A DNA stretch of 49,708 nt. Origin: Candidatus Gallimonas faecavium. Lineage in GTDB: Bacteria > Bacillota > Clostridia > Christensenellales > Borkfalkiaceae. Made by a program: the position numbers and the translations under genes. The stretch spans positions 1 through 49,708 of the forward strand of contig CAJFMF010000001.1 of the NCBI GenBank assembly GCA_904391375.1, written 5' to 3'. The notes beneath the pieces were generated by a model. It saw nothing but the letters and a program-made list of their open reading frames with translations. It was not told where the DNA came from and ran no database searches. Below are positions 32,179 to 40,456 of this stretch, one piece after another (position 1 is the stretch's first letter; the number at the start of each line of letters is the position of its first letter).

Positions 32179-32895
32179 ATGGCGGCACCCAAGCGTTTTT
32201 TTGTGGAGGAGATCGCGGACGAAGTGGTGTTGTCCGCACAGGAAGCGCGGCACGCCAAAAACGTGCTGCGCCTTACGGAAGGCGATGAAGTGACGCTCTT
32301 TGACGGGAGCGGCAAGGAGTATTCCGCGATCGTCACGTGCGCGGACAAGCAGGGCGTCACCGTCCATGTCGTGCGCGAGAACGTGTCCGACCGCGAGCCG
32401 AAGACGCATGTTTTTCTGCTGATCGGCGCCCTCAAGGGCGACAAGACGGAGCTGGTCGTGCAGAAGGCGACCGAGCTGGGGGTCTCGCGCATCGGCGTGT
32501 TTTCCTCGCGTTTTTGCGCGGCGTACATGAACGAGAACAAGCTCGAGCGCCTCAACCGCGTCGCGCGGGAGGCGGCGAAGCAGTGCCTGCGCGCCAGCGT
32601 TCCGCAGGTCGAGTACTTTGCGACGCTCGAGGAGGCGCTTGCGGCGGGCAAGGACTGCGACACAAAGCTCTTTGCCTGCGAGTTCCTGCCCTCGGGCGAA
32701 CGGAACATCGCGCAGACGGGCGCATCCGTCGTCGCCGTGGTGGGCAGCGAAGGGGGCTTCTCCGAGGAGGAATACGAGCTGGCGGAGACGCTCGGCTACT
32801 GCGGGATTTCGCTCGGCAAACGCATTCTGCGCGCCGAGACGGCCGCCATCGCGCTCGTGTCCGTCATCATGTACGAGGCGGGAGAGCTGCAATGA
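32179..32895 (+). CDS. rsmE: 16S rRNA m3U1498 methyltransferase
   Basis: A 238-residue SPOUT methyltransferase. The N-terminal PUA-like domain contains AQEARHAKNVLRLTEGDEVTLFDG. The trefoil-knot SAM site is VVGSEGGFSEEEYELAE followed by ISLGKRILRAETAAIALVSV. It methylates N3 of U1498 in helix 44. Three nt separate it from prmA and its stop overlaps mtaB by 4 nt. The prmA-rsmE-mtaB order is common in Firmicutes. Confidence 0.95.
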   Translation: MAAPKRFFVEEIADEVVLSAQEARHAKNVLRLTEGDEVTLFDGSGKEYSAIVTCADKQGVTVHVVRENVSDREPKTHVFLLIGALKGDKTELVVQKATELGVSRIGVFSSRFCAAYMNENKLERLNRVAREAAKQCLRASVPQVEYFATLEEALAAGKDCDTKLFACEFLPSGERNIAQTGASVVAVVGSEGGFSEEEYELAETLGYCGISLGKRILRAETAAIALVSVIMYEAGELQ

Positions 32896-34115
32896 AGGCG
32901 TGCATTCTGACGCTGGGGTGCAAGGTGAACGAGGCGGAGAGCGACTCCCTCCTGGCGGGACTGGAAGCGCGCGGCTGGGAGACGTCCGACGTCCCCTGCG
33001 CGGCGGATCTGTACATCATCAACACCTGCGCCGTCACGGCAGAGGCGGAGCGCAAGAGCCGTCAGGCGGTGGCGCGGCTGAAAAAATTCAACCCGTCGGC
33101 GCCCGTTCTCGTGTGCGGGTGCGCCTCGCAGCGCGACCCCGCAGCCTTCTCCGCACGCGACGGCGTCACCGTCGTCACGGGGACGATGCGCAAAGACAGA
33201 CTGCTCGATCTTCTGGACGAACGCGGCGTTTTCCTGGCAACGGAGTCGGCATTTTGTGAACTTCCCGCGCCCAAGCGCACGCATACGCGGCAGAACATCC
33301 GCATTCAGGACGGGTGCGACCGCTTCTGTTCCTATTGCATCATTCCCTATCTGAGGGGCCGTTCGCGCTCGCGCAGTGCAGAGAGCATCCATGCCGAAGC
33401 GGCGGCGTGTTCCGCGCGCGAGATCGTCCTGACGGGCATCGACATCACGTCCTATCGCGACGGCACGCGCGATCTGGGCGATTTGCTGCTTTCGCTCGCG
33501 GATATCCCCGCGCGCATTCGCCTCGGATCGCTCGAAGAGGGCATCGTCACGCGGGAATTTCTTCAGAAGATGAAGGCGGCGGGCAACGTGTGCGAGCACT
33601 TCCACCTGTCGCTGCAGAGCGGATCGGACGCGGTGCTCCGCGCCATGAACCGCCGCTATACGCGTGCGCAATACCTCGCGGCGTGCGCGCTCATCTATGA
33701 GTTCTTCCCCGATGCCGCCATTACGACGGACATCATCGTCGGCTTCCCGACCGAGACGGATGCGGACTTTGCGGACAGCCTTTCCATCGTGAAAGAGGCG
33801 GGGTTTGCGCGCGTTCATGCCTTCCCGTATTCCTCGCGTCCGGGGACGGTGGCGGCGAAGAAGCGCCAGCTTCCCGCCGAAGTCAAACGCGCGCGCATGA
33901 AGCAGATGCTCGCCTGTGCGCAGACGGCAGAAGCGGCCTATCTCGCAAAGTTTGCGGGCAGGACGTTTGCCGCGCTCTTTGAAGAGGAGGGCGGCTACAC
34001 GCCCAACTATATCCGCGTGTATGCGGAGGGCGCAAGAGAGGGGGGCATGTACGAGGTGCGCCTCACGGAACGGGAAAAAGACGGCTACCATGCCGCGATC
34101 GTAAAGGAGATATGA
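32892..34115 (+). CDS. mtaB: tRNA t6A37 methylthiotransferase
   Basis: A 407-residue radical-SAM methylthiotransferase that makes ms2t6A37 in ANN-reading tRNAs. The UPF0004 domain has GCKVNEAESD, NTCAVTAEAERKSRQ and CGCASQ cysteines. The radical-SAM cluster motif is CDRFCSYCIIPYLRGRSRSR, then RLGSLE, LSLQSGSDAVLRAMNR and DIIVGFPTET. The C-terminal TRAM region is present but diverged. The ATG overlaps the rsmE stop; the frame is open further upstream into rsmE without support. Confidence 0.94.
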   Translation: MKACILTLGCKVNEAESDSLLAGLEARGWETSDVPCAADLYIINTCAVTAEAERKSRQAVARLKKFNPSAPVLVCGCASQRDPAAFSARDGVTVVTGTMRKDRLLDLLDERGVFLATESAFCELPAPKRTHTRQNIRIQDGCDRFCSYCIIPYLRGRSRSRSAESIHAEAAACSAREIVLTGIDITSYRDGTRDLGDLLLSLADIPARIRLGSLEEGIVTREFLQKMKAAGNVCEHFHLSLQSGSDAVLRAMNRRYTRAQYLAACALIYEFFPDAAITTDIIVGFPTETDADFADSLSIVKEAGFARVHAFPYSSRPGTVAAKKRQLPAEVKRARMKQMLACAQTAEAAYLAKFAGRTFAALFEEEGGYTPNYIRVYAEGAREGGMYEVRLTEREKDGYHAAIVKEI

Positions 34116-34117
34116 CA

Positions 34118-34453
34118 ATGGAAAACTGCGTATTCTGTAAGATCATGGCGGGGGAGATCCCCTCGACCAAGGTGTATGAGGACGAGGAGATCGTCATTTT
34201 CAAGGACATCGAACCCAAGGCGAAGATCCACCTTCTGTGCGTCCCGCGCGATCACTTTGCCCTTCTCTCGGAGGCGGACGACGCGCGCGCGGCGCTCCTC
34301 GGGCGCACGCTCAAGAAGATCGGCGCACTCGCGCCCTCGCTCGGACTTTCGGACGGGTACCGTCTCGTCGTCAACCAGGGCGAGAACGCGGGCCAGACGG
34401 TGCATCACCTGCACATTCACATCCTCGGCGGGCAGTCTCTCCCGTGGGAATGA
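34118..34453 (+). CDS. hinT: HIT-family nucleotide-binding protein (HinT-like)
   Basis: A 111-residue HIT protein: CVFCKIMAGEIPSTKVYEDE near the start with a zinc-type CxxC, the DIEPKAKIHLLCVPRDH strand pair, and the catalytic histidine triad HHLHIHILGG near the end. HinT hydrolyses AMP-lysine-type phosphoramidates. Two ATGs six nt apart are possible; AAGGAGA ends at 34110, which is too close to the ATG at 34112 and correctly placed for the one at 34118. Last gene of the prmA operon; its C terminus is a few residues shorter than usual. Confidence 0.93.
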   Translation: MENCVFCKIMAGEIPSTKVYEDEEIVIFKDIEPKAKIHLLCVPRDHFALLSEADDARAALLGRTLKKIGALAPSLGLSDGYRLVVNQGENAGQTVHHLHIHILGGQSLPWE

Positions 34454-34488
34454 TTTTCCGCGTATAAACCGAACGGGATTGGTCAAAA

Positions 34489-34521
34489 CTCCTTCCGCAC
34501 TCAGGCGGGAGGAGCTTTTTT
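34489..34521 (+). terminator. Terminator after hinT that contains the next gene's Shine-Dalgarno
   Basis: A 10-bp stem with one G-U pair (34489-34498 with 34505-34514) and a 6-nt loop is followed by C and six T, directly before the next ATG. Its 3' arm includes GGGAGGAG, the only ribosome binding site for that gene. Confidence 0.8.
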
Positions 34522-34944
34522 ATGCGGAAATTCAGTCGGACGTTCTTCGGCATCGCGGCCGTGATCGCGTGCCTTGCTTGCGCGGTATTTGCCTATGCGC
34601 TCGCGCGGATGCCGCTCTTTGACGGCAACGGATACGAGTTTTCCGTCCGCTCCTCCTCTTCGGCACAGATCGTCCGCACCGATTCTCCCTACCTTTATAA
34701 GCTCTTTCACCGCGTCGCGGGCGAGAGCGCCCGCTTCTCGGGCAACGCCTTCGAGGCCCTGCGCGCAAAGTTTCGCGCCGAGGTCGTCTTTACGGAAGAG
34801 AGCTGCGGCGTCATCAATTATTATTGTTTTTCGCCCCTGCTCGGAAAGGGGATCGCCCTCTGCGGGGAGGAGATCAATCTCCACATCGCGGTCGGAAAAG
34901 AGCAAACGGCCGTCGGCTCGCCCATAATCTTCGGCGGTTTTTGA
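34522..34944 (+). CDS. Exported protein of unknown function
   Basis: A 140-residue protein with an N-terminal signal-anchor-like helix (residues ~8-29, FGIAAVIACLACAVFAYALA) and an extracytoplasmic domain. The core ESCGVINYYCFSPLL and the ending AVGSPIIFGGF faintly recall YwmB-type exported proteins of sporeformers, but I would not assign it. The Shine-Dalgarno GGGAGGAG lies 7 nt before the ATG inside a terminator hairpin, so expression may depend on read-through and unfolding. No other promoter is evident. Confidence 0.7.
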   Translation: MRKFSRTFFGIAAVIACLACAVFAYALARMPLFDGNGYEFSVRSSSSAQIVRTDSPYLYKLFHRVAGESARFSGNAFEALRAKFRAEVVFTEESCGVINYYCFSPLLGKGIALCGEEINLHIAVGKEQTAVGSPIIFGGF

Positions 34945-35147
34945 AGAAAGCGCGCGAAAGGGATGACGGAAAATCCTCCGCGTGTCGGGGGTGCGATACA
35001 AACCTTTGCCGTAAAAGAGTTGCGGGACGGGAAAAGGGGTGCAAAGAGAGGGGCGGGAAAAATCGCCGAAAAAAAGTTTTCGGGGCGGGCGTATAAAATC
35101 ACGGCGGACGGTCGATGATCTACATACCAAATCGGAGGGGTATCATT

Positions 35148-35798
35148 ATGAAAGAAGAAAAGACCAACACAAACAACCGGAAGAAGACGCTCTACTATGC
35201 ATTGCTGCTTGTGGGGATTCTGCTGCTCGCGGCGGCGACCGTTCTGACGGTGTACTTCACGACGCGCGGGGCGAACGATGTTCTGGACGATCCGTCCATT
35301 CAGGCGCCGGACGATACGCCCGACGAACCGGACGAACCCGACGAGCCCGACGAACCCGATGAGCCGACGGGCGGGGCGGTATCCTATGTGGCGCCCGTGG
35401 CGGCGGAGGACTATTCGGTGGAATTTGACACCGTATATGCGAACAAGCTGACGGGATTTTACTACCGGCATCAGGGCGTGGACTTTGCCGCGGCGGCAGG
35501 CGCGGAAGTATATGCCGTGGCGGACGGCACCGTGGCGGACATCAGTCTGTCGCAGGAGCTGGGCAATCTCATCACGATCGACCACGGAAACGGACTCATT
35601 TCCGTCTACCGCTTTGTGGAGCCCGACGAGGGGCTTAACGTGGGGGACAAGGTGAAACAGGGCGACCAGATCGCCGCCGTCGCGGAGGCATACGGTTCGG
35701 AGGCGGCCGACGGGACGCATCTGCACTTCGAGATGACGCTGAACGGCGAGCAGACCGATCCCGCGGAATATCTCGATCCCGTCTATTCGGAAAAGTGA
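35148..35798 (+). CDS. Membrane-anchored M23 (LytM) metallopeptidase, SpoIIQ-like
   Basis: A 216-residue protein with one N-terminal membrane helix (residues ~14-36), an acidic DEP-repeat linker (DEP about five times) and a C-terminal M23 domain. The zinc/catalytic residues look complete: His108 and Asp112 in HQGVDFA, and His191/His193 in HLHFEM. The single helix plus a short linker and one LytM domain is the architecture of SpoIIQ, the forespore partner of SpoIIIAH. Clostridial SpoIIQ proteins, unlike the Bacillus one, can retain catalytic residues. A general cell-wall endopeptidase is the alternative. The ATG at MKEEKTN follows CGGAGGGG at about 8 nt; an in-frame ATG 33 nt upstream lacks one. 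GTATA at 35091 could be a forespore-type -35 element, but no good -10 follows. Confidence 0.85.
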   Translation: MKEEKTNTNNRKKTLYYALLLVGILLLAAATVLTVYFTTRGANDVLDDPSIQAPDDTPDEPDEPDEPDEPDEPTGGAVSYVAPVAAEDYSVEFDTVYANKLTGFYYRHQGVDFAAAAGAEVYAVADGTVADISLSQELGNLITIDHGNGLISVYRFVEPDEGLNVGDKVKQGDQIAAVAEAYGSEAADGTHLHFEMTLNGEQTDPAEYLDPVYSEK

Positions 35799-35804
35799 TC
35801 GCAG

Positions 35805-35833
35805 GGAGCGCTTGAAAAAAGCGCTCCTTTTTT
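35805..35833 (+). terminator. Terminator of the M23 gene
   Basis: GGAGCGCTT and AAGCGCTCC form a 9-bp stem with a GAAAA loop, followed by six T; 7 nt after the stop codon. Confidence 0.93.
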
Positions 35834-35855
35834 CCAAAATAATGCATACGTTCCA

Positions 35856-35884
35856 TTGATTTTCTTTCTCAAATGAAATATAAT
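35856..35884 (+). promoter_or_regulatory. Promoter of the Ala/Pro-rich membrane protein gene
   Basis: TTGATT at 35856 and consensus TATAAT at 35879 with a 17-bp spacer; the leader contains GGAGGAG just before the ATG. Confidence 0.82.
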
Positions 35885-35915
35885 AAGGGTGAGGAATTTT
35901 CCGGAGGAGAAAAAT

Positions 35916-36671
35916 ATGTGGATGAATGACAACGCAGGGATTCTTGTTCTCATTCTCGGCATCGTGATCATTGTCATCCTGGCAGTTATCCTTTGCCTGG
36001 AGATCTCGCTGCGCGGCCGATTCACGTCGCAGCGCCTGAAATTTATCGGACTGTATGCGACGGACGTCACCACGCGGCAGGTCTATGCCTCGCTGACCAT
36101 CGGCAACCGCTCGGTGAGCGAGATCGTCATCAAAGAAATCGGCATCAAGAACGGGCGGGTCGCCTTTGACCTGACGCCCCTCTATCGCGCCAAACTCGGC
36201 ATGGACGCGCGCACGCGCATCGTCATCGAACAGCGCCATTCCATCGACTTTTCCGTCTCGGTGTCCGAGCTGGAAGGGGTGCTCGTGGACGGGAAAAACG
36301 GAAAACAGCTCCGCACGCTGCGCCTGTATGCCGTGGATCTGATGGGCAATCTCTACCAGGGTCGCATCGACGCCGTCCGCAAACTGCTCTCCGACGTCAT
36401 GGCGGGGAAGGCGTCTGCCGCGCCCGCGGCGACGGCGTCCGCATCGCCCGCCGCGGCCGCGGGCGCGGAAAAAACACGGCCCGCGCAGACGGCTCCCGTA
36501 CAGACGCCCCCTCCGCAATCGTCTGCCGCGCCCGCGCCCGCGCCCGTTCCCATCCGCGAATTCGGCAAGGACACCGCCGCGCGCAAGCTGGTCGTCGGGC
36601 CCGTCGCAACGCCCGAGACAAAGGAAAAGACGGAGGCGTTTCGTCCCGAAGATCTCTTCCGGAAACCGTGA
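35916..36671 (+). CDS. Single-pass membrane protein with Ala/Pro-rich tail, unknown function
   Basis: A 251-residue protein: one N-terminal helix (residues ~7-28, GILVLILGIVIIVILAVILC), a ~130-residue soluble domain with beta-strand character (FIGLYATDVTTRQVYASLTI, VIKEIGIKNGRVAFDL), a low-complexity Ala/Pro/Gln linker (~165-215) and a short conserved-looking end (FRPEDLF). I do not recognise a family. The domain starting with strand-forming segments could be Ig-like. The ATG (MWMNDN) follows GGAGGAGAAAAAT; an upstream in-frame start has no support. Monocistronic, between its own promoter and terminator. Confidence 0.75.
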   Translation: MWMNDNAGILVLILGIVIIVILAVILCLEISLRGRFTSQRLKFIGLYATDVTTRQVYASLTIGNRSVSEIVIKEIGIKNGRVAFDLTPLYRAKLGMDARTRIVIEQRHSIDFSVSVSELEGVLVDGKNGKQLRTLRLYAVDLMGNLYQGRIDAVRKLLSDVMAGKASAAPAATASASPAAAAGAEKTRPAQTAPVQTPPPQSSAAPAPAPVPIREFGKDTAARKLVVGPVATPETKEKTEAFRPEDLFRKP

Positions 36672-36680
36672 AGAGGGCAA

Positions 36681-36709
36681 ATGCCGCGGCGAGCGTCCGC
36701 GGCATTTTT
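36681..36709 (+). terminator. Terminator of the Ala/Pro-rich membrane protein gene
   Basis: ATGCCGCGG and CCGCGGCAT pair in a 9-bp stem (7-nt loop) and four further T follow; 9 nt after the stop codon. Confidence 0.92.
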
Positions 36710-36726
36710 GATTTTCCCGAAAAAAG

Positions 36727-36755
36727 TTGACGGGACAGAGGAAATCGTGTATAAT
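36727..36755 (+). promoter_or_regulatory. Promoter of the Wzz-like gene
   Basis: TTGACG at 36727 and TATAAT at 36750 with 17 bp between; about 36 nt of leader with AAGGAGA. Confidence 0.87.
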
Positions 36756-36797
36756 GACGGTACTCTGTTGTGATTCAAAGAAAAAGGAGAGGGCGGT

Positions 36798-38201
36798 ATG
36801 GATGCGGAAGAACGGGAAAACGGCATCACGTTCGGGGAGATCTGTCACCTGATCGGGAAAAAAATCTGGTGGATTCTCGGCGGCGCCGCGGCGTTTGCGG
36901 TGGTTGTGGCGGTGCTGTTTGCGCTTGTTTTCAATCCTCTGACAACCTATTACAGCATGAGTTTTGAACTCGTGTATCCGACGAGCGCCGAACGGCAGTA
37001 TCCGGACGGCACGCCTTTTTCCTATCGGAGCATCATCTCGCGCACCATGCTGGAGGCGGCCAAGAAGAAGGACGAGCGCCTTGCGGGAACGGACGTCGTC
37101 ACCATGATCGACAAAGATCATATCTCGGTCTCGGCGCAGGCGGAAGAGGATTCCGACACGGTCATCTACACCGTCAACGTCAAGGGCAGCTATTTCTCCG
37201 ATATCGAGACGGCGCAGCTCTTTATCCGCAGCGTGGCGGACGCAACGGTGGACGACATCATGCGGCGCGCGGCCTCCGTCTCCTACTCCATCAGCGAGGA
37301 GACCTTCACGGGCAGCAACTTCGAAGCCCGTCTCGACATCCTCTCCGAGCTCTATAAGACCCTTCTTTCCGCCTACGAAAGCTGGATCACGACCTATTCC
37401 GCGGGCTATCAGGTGACCGTGAACGGCGTCTCGCGTTCGCTCTCCGACTACCGCGCCGAAGTCTACGGCCTGTTTGTGGAGGGCGTGCGCAGTTCGCTTG
37501 CGACCGAGTGCGAGAACAACGGCTACGGCCTTCTCTACGGGGATGAGGACGAGATCGTCGCAAGAGTCAGCGAGCGTGTCGAACAGCTCCAGCAGGAGTA
37601 TCGCCTCAATCAGGCCATTCTTGAAGCGCTGACCGACGTCTCCGCGAACACGATGGCGTCGCGCATGGCAAAGACCTCTGCGGCTGCGAGCGGGTCGACG
37701 GATTCCTCCGACGGCGGCACGACGTCGCAGCCCGTTCTCGGCGTCTCCGAGATGATCGCCTATTATTCGGAGCGCAATGCCGTCATTGCCAACCAGCTCG
37801 GCGCGGCGGTCGACGGCGTGAGCTCCCCCGACGGAACGCTCACCGCAGAGTCGGCGCAGCAGTTCGCGCGCAAACTCGACGACTATTTCGCCAAGCTGAA
37901 CAGCGTCGCCGAGACGCTCAAGAGCGTCACCACGGCCATCTACCGTCAGAACACGTTCGCGGAATTTGTCTCGCAGAACGCGGACAGCACGGGGGACTTC
38001 AGCGTCATTCTCATCGCCGTTGCGGCGTTCGTCATCGCCTTCCTCGTGGCCGCCGTTGCCGTCAGCGTCGGCGCATACGGAAAACAGCGCGGCGCGCATG
38101 TGCAATCGGCCGCGGGAACGGGCGATTCCGCAGATTCGGCGGACGCACCGACGGACGGGGCACGCGCGGAGGACGACGGCTCTTCCGAAAGCAGACAATA
38201 A
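36798..38201 (+). CDS. Wzz/YveK-like two-helix membrane protein with long extracytoplasmic domain
   Basis: A 467-residue protein with helices at ~24-45 (WWILGGAAAFAVVVAVLFALV) and ~401-427 (FSVILIAVAAFVIAFLVAAVAV). The ~350 residues between are largely helical and probably coiled-coil (VARVSERVEQLQQEYRLNQA). This topology, with a short cytoplasmic N terminus, matches polysaccharide co-polymerases of the Wzz/YveK type, which set chain length. Here no tyrosine kinase, flippase or glycosyltransferase gene is adjacent and the sequence match is weak, so that assignment is tentative. The C-terminal tail is acidic and Ser/Asp-rich. AAGGAGA precedes the ATG by 7 nt. Confidence 0.72.
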   Translation: MDAEERENGITFGEICHLIGKKIWWILGGAAAFAVVVAVLFALVFNPLTTYYSMSFELVYPTSAERQYPDGTPFSYRSIISRTMLEAAKKKDERLAGTDVVTMIDKDHISVSAQAEEDSDTVIYTVNVKGSYFSDIETAQLFIRSVADATVDDIMRRAASVSYSISEETFTGSNFEARLDILSELYKTLLSAYESWITTYSAGYQVTVNGVSRSLSDYRAEVYGLFVEGVRSSLATECENNGYGLLYGDEDEIVARVSERVEQLQQEYRLNQAILEALTDVSANTMASRMAKTSAAASGSTDSSDGGTTSQPVLGVSEMIAYYSERNAVIANQLGAAVDGVSSPDGTLTAESAQQFARKLDDYFAKLNSVAETLKSVTTAIYRQNTFAEFVSQNADSTGDFSVILIAVAAFVIAFLVAAVAVSVGAYGKQRGAHVQSAAGTGDSADSADAPTDGARAEDDGSSESRQ

Positions 38202-38207
38202 TTAACC

Positions 38208-38235
38208 GCGCCCGCCGCACGTCTGCGGCGGGCGC
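38208..38235 (+). terminator. GC-rich hairpin after the Wzz-like gene
   Basis: A perfect 12-bp stem (GCGCCCGCCGCA with TGCGGCGGGCGC) with a CGTC loop, 6 nt after the stop. AAAAAA rather than T follows, so it is a poor intrinsic terminator on this strand. Confidence 0.45.
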
Positions 38236-38262
38236 AAAAAATGTACAAAACGGAGGAAGAAG

Positions 38263-38388
38263 ATGGAGCGCCGTGATGCCAAACGGACACAGAAAATCGG
38301 GCGGCCGAGGGACGGAGAAATCGCCGAGGCCGCCGTATCGGCCGACGCACGGGACGCCGCGTCGCCGTCTTCTTCGGGCCGATGGTGA
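38263..38388 (+). CDS. Small ORF (41 aa), possible translational-coupling leader
   Basis: An ATG preceded by CGGAGGAAG opens a 41-codon frame (MERRDAKRTQKIGRPRDGE at its start) that ends 7 nt inside the next gene, whose own ATG has no Shine-Dalgarno. The peptide is basic at the N terminus and has no recognisable domain. Either it is a real small protein/leader used for termination-reinitiation, or the next gene originally began here and a frameshift separates them. Confidence 0.45.
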   Translation: MERRDAKRTQKIGRPRDGEIAEAAVSADARDAASPSSSGRW

Positions 38389-39005
38389 GGTATGTTGCCC
38401 TCTGCTTTGCGGAGGACGAAAACATCGCCGACAGGACATACTGGTATCGCTGTCCCTTTGCCGTCGCGGCGGGGGAGAAGGTGTTCGCGCCCGTCGGCCC
38501 GCATGACCGCATTCAGCGCGCCGAGGTCGTCCGCGTGTGCGAAAAAGAGCAGGACGTCTCCTTCGATGTGCGCTTTCTCAAGCGCGTTGCGGCGAAGTGC
38601 GGGGCGTTCCGACGCAGTGTCGGCGGGACGATCGTGTTTGAAACGGGCGGCCTTGCCTATGACGAAAAGCACTTCACGCGCTTCGGCCGCGTGCTGTTCG
38701 GGACGTGGGAGGGCGCCGTCGGCGGGGTGACGCCCGTTGCGGCGCAAGAGGAATGCGCCGCCCTGCGCACGCTCCTTCGTACGGAGGGATGCGCCCTGCT
38801 CACGGGCAGGGCTGCGGCGGATGCGGCGGCAGATCTTCTGCTCCTTGCGGGCGTCGGCGAGGCGGACATCCGGACGCGCTTTCAGGCGTGCGGGACAGAA
38901 AGAAATACGGCGTATTCGGCAAAATCGGAACAAACGGCAAGAGAGCGCCTTGCGGCGGAACTCGGAGACGAGGACGTCGCCCGTCTTGCGAACCTGCTCA
39001 GATGA
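38382..39005 (+). CDS. Hypothetical protein with possible PriA-like N-terminal fold
   Basis: A 207-residue cytoplasmic protein. Its first ~55 residues (YVALCFAEDENIADRTYWY, then PFAVAAGEKVFAPVGPHDR) resemble the beta-rich 3'-end-binding domain of PriA, in which a promoter-like YxxP/V ... GxRVxVPFG pattern occurs, but no helicase follows. The rest is alanine-rich and unassigned. No ribosome binding site precedes the ATG, and the upstream small ORF overlaps it by 7 nt, which suggests translational coupling. No terminator follows before the asparaginase gene, so they may be co-transcribed. Confidence 0.6.
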   Translation: MVRYVALCFAEDENIADRTYWYRCPFAVAAGEKVFAPVGPHDRIQRAEVVRVCEKEQDVSFDVRFLKRVAAKCGAFRRSVGGTIVFETGGLAYDEKHFTRFGRVLFGTWEGAVGGVTPVAAQEECAALRTLLRTEGCALLTGRAAADAAADLLLLAGVGEADIRTRFQACGTERNTAYSAKSEQTARERLAAELGDEDVARLANLLR

Positions 39006-39172
39006 CGGGCGCGGACGGAAGGCGGTTTCAGACATACGGACACGAGATTGCGGGTTGCGGAAGGGCCGCGGCGGGAAATTGGCCTGCGGCAGGACGGAAC
39101 GGCACGTTTTAAGCCGTACGGACGGGAAGACGGCCTGTTTTGCGAAGAGAAGGAGACATCGACAAGAAGCAT

Positions 39173-40162
39173 ATGAAGCACATTCTCATGATCGCAACGG
39201 GAGGGACGATCGCCTCCAAGGAGACGGAAGAGGGGCTTGCGCCCATGCTCTCCTCGCAGGAACTTCTGGACTGCGTGCCGGAGATCGGCAGTGTCTGCCG
39301 TGTGGACGCGGTACAGCCCTTTAATCTGGACAGCACCAACGTGTATGCGCGCCACTGGCTGGAGCTCGTGCGCATCGTCGAAGAAAACTATCAGAAATAT
39401 GACGGGTTCGTCATCACGCACGGCACGGACACCATGGCGTACACGGCGGCGGCGCTCTCGTATCTCATTCAGAACAGTCGAAAACCCATCGTTTTAACGG
39501 GCTCACAGCGCTCTGCCTATTCGCGCGATACGGACGCGCGGCGCAACCTCGCCGACGCCTTTTTGTTCTGCGCGGACGAACGGGCATACGGCGTGCGCAT
39601 CGTGTTCAACGGGGAGGTCATTCTCGGCACGCGCGCCAAAAAGACGAGGACGCGGAGCTTTAACGCCTTTTCGAGCATCGATTTTCCTGCGATTGCCGTC
39701 ATGCGCGAGGGGATGCCCTTTTATTACATCGAAGGACAAAAGCCGACGGGCGACCCCGCATTTTACCACGCCCTCAACGAGAACGTCTTTGTGCTCAAGA
39801 TGATCCCGGGCCTCAAAGCGGACATCTTCGACTATCTGGACGACCACTGTGACGGGCTCGTCATCGAGTCCTTCGGGGCGGGCGGACTGCCCAACTATGA
39901 GGACAATGCCTTTTTCGACCGCCTTGCACGGTTCTTGTCGCGCGGAAAGACGGCGGTGCTGACCACGCAGGTGGAACGCGAGGGGAGCGCACTCGACAAA
40001 TACGCCGTCGGAAGGCGGCTGCATGCCTGCGGAAAGGTGCTGGAAGCGCGTTGCATGACGCTGGAGGCGACCGTCACCAAGCTCATGTGGATTCTCGCGT
40101 TTGCGCGCGGGCAGCAGGCCGAGAGCCTCTTCGACACGCCCGTGGAACACGACATCTTCTGA
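39173..40162 (+). CDS. ansA: L-asparaginase, type I
   Basis: A 329-residue cytoplasmic-type asparaginase: the first catalytic threonine is in MIATGGTIASK, the second motif is THGTDTMAYTAAALS, and GSQRSAYSRDTDARRNLADA follows. ESFGAGGLPNYED and the late TKLMWILAFARG also fit type I enzymes. No signal peptide is present. The start at MKHILMIA gives the normal N terminus. An in-frame TTG 33 nt upstream would add a polar segment, but AAGGAG lies 14 nt before the chosen ATG, further than usual, so the exact start is uncertain. A strong terminator follows. Confidence 0.92.
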   Translation: MKHILMIATGGTIASKETEEGLAPMLSSQELLDCVPEIGSVCRVDAVQPFNLDSTNVYARHWLELVRIVEENYQKYDGFVITHGTDTMAYTAAALSYLIQNSRKPIVLTGSQRSAYSRDTDARRNLADAFLFCADERAYGVRIVFNGEVILGTRAKKTRTRSFNAFSSIDFPAIAVMREGMPFYYIEGQKPTGDPAFYHALNENVFVLKMIPGLKADIFDYLDDHCDGLVIESFGAGGLPNYEDNAFFDRLARFLSRGKTAVLTTQVEREGSALDKYAVGRRLHACGKVLEARCMTLEATVTKLMWILAFARGQQAESLFDTPVEHDIF

Positions 40163-40226
40163 CGGACGGCGCCCGCCGCGCGCCGCCGCGAGGAAAAAAC
40201 AAGAAATAAACAAGAAATATATGAAA

Positions 40227-40268
40227 TGCGCGCCGCGCGGGAATCCCCGCGCGGCGCGCAGCGTTTTT
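40227..40268 (+). terminator. Terminator of the asparaginase gene
   Basis: A perfect 15-bp stem (40227-40241 with 40246-40260) and AATC loop, then GCGTTTTT. Confidence 0.85.
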
Positions 40269-40423
40269 CGGGCGTCTGAAGATGTGGACGGCTTGCCGAT
40301 TCTGATAGTCTGAAAATCGGACGGATTGCGCATATTGGGCCGATCGTGTCCCTGCGGCGGCTTTCATTTTGCGGCGGACGGCAAATTTTCGTGCGGGGCA
40401 TTTCATGCGGGAGGACGCCTGTC

Positions 40424-40450
40424 GTAAAAGGGGGGCGCGGGGCATACAAT
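40424..40450 (+). promoter_or_regulatory. Sigma-E-like promoter of yqfC
   Basis: CATACAAT at 40443 is an exact match to the sporulation sigma-E -10 consensus CATACANT. A GTA at 40424 lies 16 bp upstream, in the spacing known for the sigma-E -35 ATA. No vegetative promoter is visible. YqfC and YqfD belong to the sigma-E regulon in Bacillus subtilis. The -10 box ends 6 nt before the yqfC ATG. Confidence 0.7.
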
Positions 40451-40456
40451 AAAGGT

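Noticed and set aside
34821-38198. 1125-codon open frame on the minus strand over the M23, Ala/Pro-rich and Wzz-like genes
   Set aside because: It runs antisense through several well-supported genes, promoters and terminators and matches no protein pattern.
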